Shown one piece after another: positions 5,640 to 10,171 of a stretch of 10,171 bases of DNA (its first letter is position 1; the number at the start of each line of letters is the position of its first letter). Source of the DNA: CAMNAO01 sp045605145 (GTDB taxonomy: Bacteria > Bacillota > Clostridia > Oscillospirales > Oscillospiraceae). Position numbers and translations under genes: made by a program. The notes beneath the pieces were generated by a model. The model searched no databases. It saw only the letters and a program-made list of their open reading frames with translations, and was not told the DNA's origin. The DNA lies in the NCBI GenBank assembly GCA_045605145.1, contig JAZUPH010000087.1, positions 1 to 10,171 on the forward strand, written 5' to 3'.

Positions 5640-6053
5640 TCAATCCACCAGCTTCAGTGCGCCGTTGGGGCAGGCAAGGACACAGGCAGGGGCAGCGCCC
5701 CTGCAGCCGTCGCACTTGACCATCTTTCCCCAGGGTGCGATCTGCGGGATGTGGAAGGGACAGGCCGCGAGGCATGCGCCGCAGCCGATGCAGCCCTCCG
5801 CATCCACCTGCACAAAACTATTTTCATCCCGGTGCAGAGCCTTTTGGGGGCAGGCGGGGATGCAGGGCGCGTCTTTGCAGTGATGGCAGCTTTCGGTAAA
5901 GTACTGGGTCAGACCACCGGGGAGGGTAACCTTGCTGTAACGGCGGCCGGAAACGGCATCGTCAACCGAGATGTCATAATGATGGTCGATGCAGGTGACG
6001 ACACAGGCCAGACAGCCGCAGCATTTATTGTTGTCAGATACGATTCTGCTCAT
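5640..6053 (-). CDS. Four-cluster 4Fe-4S ferredoxin subunit of a molybdopterin oxidoreductase
   Basis: The 137-aa protein is the electron-transfer subunit, of the DmsB/HydN type. Four cysteine groups are visible: C11/C12, C14, C17, C21 (CCGCLACVVTC); C56, C59, C64, C68 (CHHCKDAPCIPACP); C88, C91, C94, C98 (CIGCGACLAACP); and C114, C117, C124, C128 (CDGCRGAAPACVLACP). With the usual exchange between groups these bind four [4Fe-4S] clusters. It is shorter than DmsB (about 200 residues), with only a short loop between groups one and two and no C-terminal extension. No signal peptide or membrane helix is present. It lies 15 bases after the catalytic subunit and 3 before mobA, with a GAGAGG ribosome site, so the three are co-transcribed. 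Its redox partner is not encoded here. Confidence 0.92.
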   Translation of the reverse strand: MSRIVSDNNKCCGCLACVVTCIDHHYDISVDDAVSGRRYSKVTLPGGLTQYFTESCHHCKDAPCIPACPQKALHRDENSFVQVDAEGCIGCGACLAACPFHIPQIAPWGKMVKCDGCRGAAPACVLACPNGALKLVD

Positions 6054-6068
6054 GTTAACCTCTCTTTC

Positions 6069-8135
6069 TCACTGCACATCGGCTTTGCGGATATCGCAGA
6101 TAAAACTTCTGAAGCCGGGGAAGCCGGAGATGGGGTCGATGTACTCGTCGGAAATCAGGCGGTTCACATTCTGGTCACCGTCGCCGTGGTAGACGTGCAC
6201 CACGCCGGGCAGCACGCCGCCGTCGATGGAGGCGATGTAGTCCAGCTTGCCCACAGGGGTCTCAACGGTGACAAGGTCGCCGTCGGCAACGCCAAGGCGC
6301 GCGGCATCTTCGGGGCTGATGTCGGCCAGGGTGTGCGCCTGGAGATTGGACAGCCACTTCATTCTGTATGTACGGGAGTGGAACAGATGGGTCTTGCGCC
6401 CGCCGGTGACCAGCACCATGGGGTACTTTTCCCTGTCGCCCACCACATCGCGCCAGTCGGTATAGACAGGCAGCGGGTCGTAGCCGGGTCTGTCGGCATA
6501 GCGGGCTATGATGTTCGATGTAAACTCCACCTTGCCGCTGGGGGTCCTGAGCCCGCGTTCATAGCTGTACATACTGCCGCTGACGGTCTTTTTGGTTTTG
6601 AGTCCGTCGGGCGCGGCCTTCAGCTCCTTAAGGTCAAGGCCGGTGGGTGCCAGCAGATTGGCAAGATACTCATCATAGCTGTTCATGCCGATAAGGTGCC
6701 CCTCAAGCCCCATGGCCTGTGCCATGCCCATGATGATCTCAACATCGCTCTTCTTATCCTCCGGCTCGATAAGGCGGGGGATGTAGCGCACCCAGCCGCC
6801 GGGCAGGGTGACGATCTGGTCGCGCTCACAGGCGGCGGCGCTGGGCAGGACGATGTCGGCGTATTCACAGGCCTCGTTCCAGAACAGCTCAACGGACACG
6901 CTGAATTCAACCGCCTCAAGCGCCTCAATGATTCTGTCGGACTGGGGCCACATGCGGGTGTTCATGCCGAAGGAAATCAGGTTGCGGATGGGATAGGGGT
7001 CAGCGTTGAGGATGTTGTCCGCAAGACGGATGGACTGTGACTCATTATTGATAACATCCTGCCAGACGGGGAAACGGCCGCCGGTGATGTCATCGTCAAT
7101 ATCCGGGCGCTTTGCCAGCTTGTGGGGGTTGCCGTCCAGCATGGTGCGGGGCGCGGTGGGGGCGTGGTTGCCGCCGGGGCGGTCAAGGTTGCCGGTCAGG
7201 GCGCTGAGCATGATGGCGGCGCGCAGGTTCTGCACGCCGTTGATGCAGTGCACCACCGAGCAGTTTGAGGTCTGCATGGACATGGGGCCGGCGGTGGCGA
7301 TCATGCGGGCGGCGGCGATGATCTTCTCTTCCGGCACGCCGGTGATCTGAGCCGTCCGCTCCGGGGTGAACCGGGCTGCGTATGCCTTATACTCCTCGTA
7401 GCCCACGGTGTAGTTGGCGATAAATTCTTTATCCTCAAGCCCTTCGGAAATGATGACATTGGCGATGCCCAGTGCCAGGGCGCCGTCAGTGCCGGGGATG
7501 AGCTGCAGGTGGATGTCCGCCAGATGGGCGGTGGGGGTCACACGGGGGTCGACAACGATGAGATTGGCGCCCCGCTCCTTCACGCCGTGGATGGGGTTCA
7601 TGTTGCCGCTGTCCGCGGCGGCGGCGTTCTTCGTCCACACCAGGAGTGTGGCACAGTCTTTGAAATCGGTGCCGAAATTGGCGCCGTAGACCAGCTCCCA
7701 TGCCATCTGCGCCGCCTGGCGGCAGGTGCTGGACTCGGTGCAGAAGTTGGGGGAGCCGTAGGCCGCGGCCAGCTGTGAATAGTGCTGTCTGTACCACTTG
7801 GGGTGGCCGCAGTAAAACACGGTGGATTTGGCGCCGCTCTCCTGTTTGGTTTTGGCAAGTCTGTCGGCGATGATGCTGTACGCCTCATCCCAGGTGATGG
7901 GTTCAAACTGGCGCGTGCCCTTGGGCCCGACGCGCTTCATGGGGTGGTGAAGGCGGTCTTTATGGTGCACATACTGCTTGAGGGCCGCGCCTCTGACGCA
8001 GATGTTCCCCTTTACATGGGGGTGATCCATGGCCTTCTGCACCTGAAGGATCTTATTATCCTCCACAACGGCGTCGATAAGACAGCTTGAGCCGCACAGG
8101 CCGCATATGCCCAGCTTTGTGGTCTTTTCTTCCAT
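6069..8135 (-). CDS. Molybdopterin-dependent oxidoreductase, catalytic subunit (DMSO-reductase family)
   Basis: The 688-aa protein carries bis-MGD molybdenum or tungsten and one [4Fe-4S] cluster. The N-terminal cluster is bound by C11, C14, C18 and C46, followed by VRG, where R48 takes the place of the electron-relay Lys/Arg. EPITWDEAYSIIADRL (78-93) is typical of the family. The metal-ligand region is GSPNFCTESSTC (127-138); by analogy with polysulfide/thiosulfate-reductase-type enzymes C138 is the likelier ligand, with C132 as alternative. NLIVVDPRVTPTA, PGTDGALALGIANVI, LTGNLDRPGGN and the C-terminal molydopterin-binding domain (VTGGRKTHLFHSRTYR onward) follow in normal order. There is no twin-arginine signal, so it is cytoplasmic. 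Acetylene hydratase is unlikely because the Asp expected beside the second cluster cysteine is Gly15 here. The start is fixed by GGGAGGAG at 8142-8149. Substrate unknown. Confidence 0.93.
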   Translation of the reverse strand: MEEKTTKLGICGLCGSSCLIDAVVEDNKILQVQKAMDHPHVKGNICVRGAALKQYVHHKDRLHHPMKRVGPKGTRQFEPITWDEAYSIIADRLAKTKQESGAKSTVFYCGHPKWYRQHYSQLAAAYGSPNFCTESSTCRQAAQMAWELVYGANFGTDFKDCATLLVWTKNAAAADSGNMNPIHGVKERGANLIVVDPRVTPTAHLADIHLQLIPGTDGALALGIANVIISEGLEDKEFIANYTVGYEEYKAYAARFTPERTAQITGVPEEKIIAAARMIATAGPMSMQTSNCSVVHCINGVQNLRAAIMLSALTGNLDRPGGNHAPTAPRTMLDGNPHKLAKRPDIDDDITGGRFPVWQDVINNESQSIRLADNILNADPYPIRNLISFGMNTRMWPQSDRIIEALEAVEFSVSVELFWNEACEYADIVLPSAAACERDQIVTLPGGWVRYIPRLIEPEDKKSDVEIIMGMAQAMGLEGHLIGMNSYDEYLANLLAPTGLDLKELKAAPDGLKTKKTVSGSMYSYERGLRTPSGKVEFTSNIIARYADRPGYDPLPVYTDWRDVVGDREKYPMVLVTGGRKTHLFHSRTYRMKWLSNLQAHTLADISPEDAARLGVADGDLVTVETPVGKLDYIASIDGGVLPGVVHVYHGDGDQNVNRLISDEYIDPISGFPGFRSFICDIRKADVQ

Positions 8136-8162
8136 GTTGACTCCTCCCGCAGATCTGAAGAG

Positions 8163-8201
8163 ACAGGTACATTAATATAAGGATAACAATATAATACCTG
8201 T
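8163..8201. promoter_or_regulatory. Candidate operator palindrome over the molybdoenzyme promoter
   Basis: ACAGGT (8163-8168) and ACCTGT (8196-8201) form an inverted repeat whose inner flanks are also partly symmetrical and A+T-rich. It overlaps the -10 box and predicted start of the minus-strand operon. A repressor site is plausible but unproven. Confidence 0.4.
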
Positions 8202-8219
8202 ATTTTCTTCCGTTTTCAA
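8191..8219 (-). promoter_or_regulatory. Sigma-70-like promoter of the molybdoenzyme operon
   Basis: On the minus strand TTGAAA (8214-8219) and TATTAT (8191-8196) are 17 bases apart, each one base from consensus. Transcription should start near 8184, leaving a leader of about 50 bases before the ATG at 8135. Confidence 0.75.
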
Positions 8220-8250
8220 GTTAAGAAAGCGATAGTTTGCAGCTTAAGCG

Positions 8251-8361
8251 ACACTTTCCCCCGGACGGGGCAAATATTCACCCCTTCCCATTTTCCGCGG
8301 GGGTGTAACTTGCGATATTGCGGGGCGGCGGTGAGGCGTGCTATACTTACGGGGAAAGTGT
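8251..8361. promoter_or_regulatory. Separated 11-bp inverted repeat in the divergent control region
   Basis: ACACTTTCCCC (8251-8261) and GGGGAAAGTGT (8351-8361) are perfect inverted copies with 89 bases between. The right copy covers the predicted transcription start of the esterase promoter. They could be paired sites for one regulator; chance is not excluded. Confidence 0.4.
8318..8347 (+). promoter_or_regulatory. Promoter of the esterase-pgmB operon
   Basis: TATACT (8342-8347) is preceded by TG at 8339-8340, an extended -10. A weak -35, TTGCGG (8318-8323), lies 18 bases upstream. The ribosome site AGGAGGT (8383-8389) then selects the ATG at 8397; an ATG at 8392 is out of frame and soon hits a stop. 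Confidence 0.65.
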
Positions 8362-8396
8362 TTTTGTTCCAGATTTCAGCTTAGGAGGTAAATGTC

Positions 8397-9248
8397 ATGT
8401 CACTGGTGCATTTTAATTTTGAAAGTCAGTTCCTGCATATGAACACCGATGTCAACATCATTCTCCCCGACAAGCCGCGCAGCGAGGATGCTGAGTCCTA
8501 TTACCTGTCCGGGAAGAAATATAAGGTGCTTTGGCTGCTTCACGGCGGCATGGGCGACTACAGCGACTGGATTAGAAAAAGCCGCATTGAGCTGTACGCC
8601 TGTGAGCATGATCTTGTCGTGGTCATGCCCTCCGCCTACAACAGCTCTTACTCCAACTGGTACAACTACGCCCAGGGTGTGGAGATGTTTGACTACTTCT
8701 TCCGTGAGCTTATGCCCCTTATCTACGGCTGGTTCCCGGTATCTCAGGCGCGGGAGGATAACTTCCTTGCCGGTCTTTCCATGGGCGGTCAGGGCACGGT
8801 GAAGTTCACCCTTGCCCATCCGGAGAAGTTCGGTGCCGTGGCGGTGCTGTCCTCCGCTCCCCGCCAGTACCCCAAATTCTACAACGACTCAGTGAAAAAC
8901 GGGACGGGTCATATGTTCGTCAACATGGTGCAGGCCCAGGGCGGCATCGAAAAATTCATGCAGGGCCGTGACGACGCCCGCCGCGTACTTGCAAATCTGA
9001 AGGATGAGGGCAGGCTGGACGATTTCCCCAGAATTTACGCATCCATCGGCGGCGACGACGCCGGCTGTGAGAATTTTGTGGAATTTATGCAGATCTGCGT
9101 TGATTGCGGTCTTGATGTGACCCAGAAGATCATCCCCGGCTACCGCCATGAATGGCGCTTCTGGGATCTGGCGATCCAGGATTCCCTGGCATTCTTCGGC
9201 TTCGACATGGAGCGTGACATCGCCCTTCGCCGCGGAAATATGTACTGA
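8397..9248 (+). CDS. Esterase, EstA/esterase-D-like alpha/beta hydrolase
   Basis: The 283-aa protein is a serine hydrolase of the esterase PF00756 type, which includes bacterial tributyrin esterases, S-formylglutathione hydrolases and feruloyl esterases. The fold's markers are visible: VLWLLHGG with the oxyanion-hole HGG (44-51), the nucleophile elbow GLSMGG with S128, a probable acid at D220 or D221 in IGGDDAG, and the catalytic His H251 in GYRHEWRFWD. Length is usual for the cytoplasmic members, and there is no signal peptide. It heads an operon with the HAD gene that starts 32 bases after it, and is divergent from the molybdoenzyme operon. Short-chain acyl esters, perhaps on sugars, are a plausible substrate given its partner, but the specificity cannot be read from sequence. 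Family assignment is firm. Confidence 0.88.
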   Translation: MSLVHFNFESQFLHMNTDVNIILPDKPRSEDAESYYLSGKKYKVLWLLHGGMGDYSDWIRKSRIELYACEHDLVVVMPSAYNSSYSNWYNYAQGVEMFDYFFRELMPLIYGWFPVSQAREDNFLAGLSMGGQGTVKFTLAHPEKFGAVAVLSSAPRQYPKFYNDSVKNGTGHMFVNMVQAQGGIEKFMQGRDDARRVLANLKDEGRLDDFPRIYASIGGDDAGCENFVEFMQICVDCGLDVTQKIIPGYRHEWRFWDLAIQDSLAFFGFDMERDIALRRGNMY

Positions 9249-9280
9249 TTTTAAATAATACACAACGGGAGAGGATATAT

Positions 9281-9928
9281 ATGGAAAACAAAATCAAAGC
9301 TGTCATTTTCGATCTTGACGGTGTTCTGGTCACCACTGACCAGCTGCATTATCAGGGCTGGAAGCAGATGGCCGACAAAGAGGGGATCTATTTTGACAAG
9401 GTCATCAACAACCGCCTGCGCGGCGTGTCCCGTGTGGAGTCCTGCCACATCGTTCTGGAGAGGGCCGAAAGAGAGTACAGCCCGGAGGAGATCAACGACC
9501 TTTGCACATATAAAAACGACATCTATGTGCAGCTTCTTGACAGCCTGACCGCCCAGGATGCGCTGCCCTATGTGCGCGAGACCCTCACTGCCCTCAAAGA
9601 CGCGGGCATTAAGGTCGCCATCGGCAGCTCCTCAAAAAACACCAAGAAGATCCTCAGCAAGCTGGGCATCATCGACTGGTTTGACGCCATTGCCGACGGC
9701 ACCGACATCAAAAATTCCAAGCCCGATCCCGAGGTTTTCCTCTGCGCAGCCACGAAGCTGGGTGTCTCCCCGGCCGACTGCGCCGTGGTTGAGGATGCCC
9801 ACGCCGGTATCCAGGCCGCCAAGGCCGGCGGTATGCTGGCCTGCGCCATCAGTGACGCGGTCAGCAGCCCCATCGCCGATCACCGTATGGAAACACTTAA
9901 AGACCTGCTTCCCATCGTTTTGGGCTGA
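9281..9928 (+). CDS. pgmB: Beta-phosphoglucomutase-like HAD phosphotransferase
   Basis: Beta-PGM interconverts beta-glucose 1-phosphate and glucose 6-phosphate, normally after maltose, trehalose or kojibiose phosphorylase. The 215-aa length fits. HAD motif I is FDLDGVL with nucleophile D11 and acid/base D13; H23 in DQLHYQGW, R47-G-V-S-R in the cap, S116-S117 in GSSSKN (motif II), K147 in KPDPEVF (motif III) and E171-D172 in VEDAHAGIQAAKAGG (motif IV) all match catalytic positions known from Lactococcus beta-PGM. The start is set by GGGAGAGG at 9267-9274. It follows the esterase in one transcript and ends at a strong terminator. No glycoside phosphorylase is in view, so another sugar-phosphate phosphatase or mutase is possible, but the RGVSR and SSSKN motifs favour beta-PGM. 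Confidence 0.85.
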   Translation: MENKIKAVIFDLDGVLVTTDQLHYQGWKQMADKEGIYFDKVINNRLRGVSRVESCHIVLERAEREYSPEEINDLCTYKNDIYVQLLDSLTAQDALPYVRETLTALKDAGIKVAIGSSSKNTKKILSKLGIIDWFDAIADGTDIKNSKPDPEVFLCAATKLGVSPADCAVVEDAHAGIQAAKAGGMLACAISDAVSSPIADHRMETLKDLLPIVLG

Positions 9929-9980
9929 GCGCAGGATAAAGAAAGCCCCATCGCCGTATGGCGGTGTTCGTAAAACAGTT

Positions 9981-10019
9981 AAATCCGACCTGTGGTTTCG
10001 ATCACAGGTCGGATTTTTT
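9981..10019 (+). terminator. Terminator of the esterase-pgmB operon
   Basis: A perfect 14-bp stem (AAATCCGACCTGTG / CACAGGTCGGATTT) with an 8-base loop leads into a run of six T (10014-10019). It starts about 50 bases after the pgmB stop. A smaller CATCGCC/GGCGGTG hairpin lies just upstream. Confidence 0.95.
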
Positions 10020-10080
10020 GCAATATGTATCAGTTTGAGAAAAGGCTCCCCCCCGTGGGGCGCGACGCGTTAATCTCGGG

Positions 10081-10116
10081 CCCCTGTGCGAGCCCAGCGG
10101 AGCGGGTCGCATGGGG
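10081..10116. repeat. G+C-rich palindromic repeat near the right edge
   Basis: CCCC-TGCGA-CCC and GGG-TCGCA-GGGG arms surround AGCGGAGC. The core GAGCCCAGC--AGCGGGTC and the following GGGGAGAGG match the palindrome at 4770-4804. No gene is supportable from 10020 to the window end. Confidence 0.65.
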
Positions 10117-10171
10117 AGAGGACGAGCGATGGAGTGAATGAGCGGCTTTGCCGCGAACGATACGAAATCCG

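Noticed and set aside
5751..7040. 429-codon plus-strand open frame
   Set aside because: It lies opposite the ferredoxin and molybdoenzyme genes, whose family motifs are unmistakable. Long antisense frames are expected in G+C-rich coding DNA.

Overview
The window looks like a chromosomal segment of a G+C-rich clostridium, most likely in the Oscillospiraceae/Ruminococcaceae group. This rests on a Firmicutes-type ribosomal protein S9 tail, strong GGAGG ribosome binding sites, TTGACA/TATAAT promoters, a cytoplasmic molybdoenzyme, and intergenic regions filled with small palindromic repeats of a kind I associate with gut clostridia. The taxonomic placement is inference.

Region 1 (1-2340) is the 3' end of rpsI and what has accumulated behind it. 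The rpsI terminator occurs three times (258, 2114 and 2286). The last 55 bases of rpsI plus its trailer recur at 2239-2293, still encoding the S9 C-terminus but with one serine codon changed from TCC to AGC. Between the copies lies one A+T-richer gene (413-2008) with its own promoter. It encodes a membrane-anchored, coiled-coil DUF4041 protein ending in a GIY-YIG-type (T5orf172/MUG113-like) domain. The layout is what site-specific insertion at the rpsI 3' end would leave, but no integrase is present. This is the most likely unusual system in the window, and a defence or mobile-element role is only inferred.

Region 2 (2340-5020) has one gene, a cytoplasmic neutral-ceramidase-like hydrolase (2942-4261), set between two intergenic mosaics (about 2345-2840 and 4416-4940). 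The mosaics share the same palindromic modules in different order: a 121-bp nested palindrome, short G+C hairpins, and a paired GTCATTTGC/CCTCCCTC hairpin unit.

Region 3 (5022-8220, minus strand) is a compact operon read from a sigma-70-like promoter at 8191-8219: a bis-MGD molybdopterin oxidoreductase of 688 aa, a four-cluster ferredoxin subunit of 137 aa, and MobA of 189 aa, closed by a hairpin terminator. MobA supplies the guanylyl part of the cofactor, the ferredoxin carries electrons, and the large subunit does the chemistry. No export signal or membrane subunit is visible, so the complex is probably soluble in the cytoplasm. Its substrate cannot be read from the sequence.

Region 4 (8318-10019, plus strand) is a divergently transcribed pair, an EstA/esterase-D-like alpha/beta hydrolase and a beta-phosphoglucomutase-like HAD enzyme, followed by a strong terminator. 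The last 150 bases hold another palindromic repeat related to one at 4770-4804.
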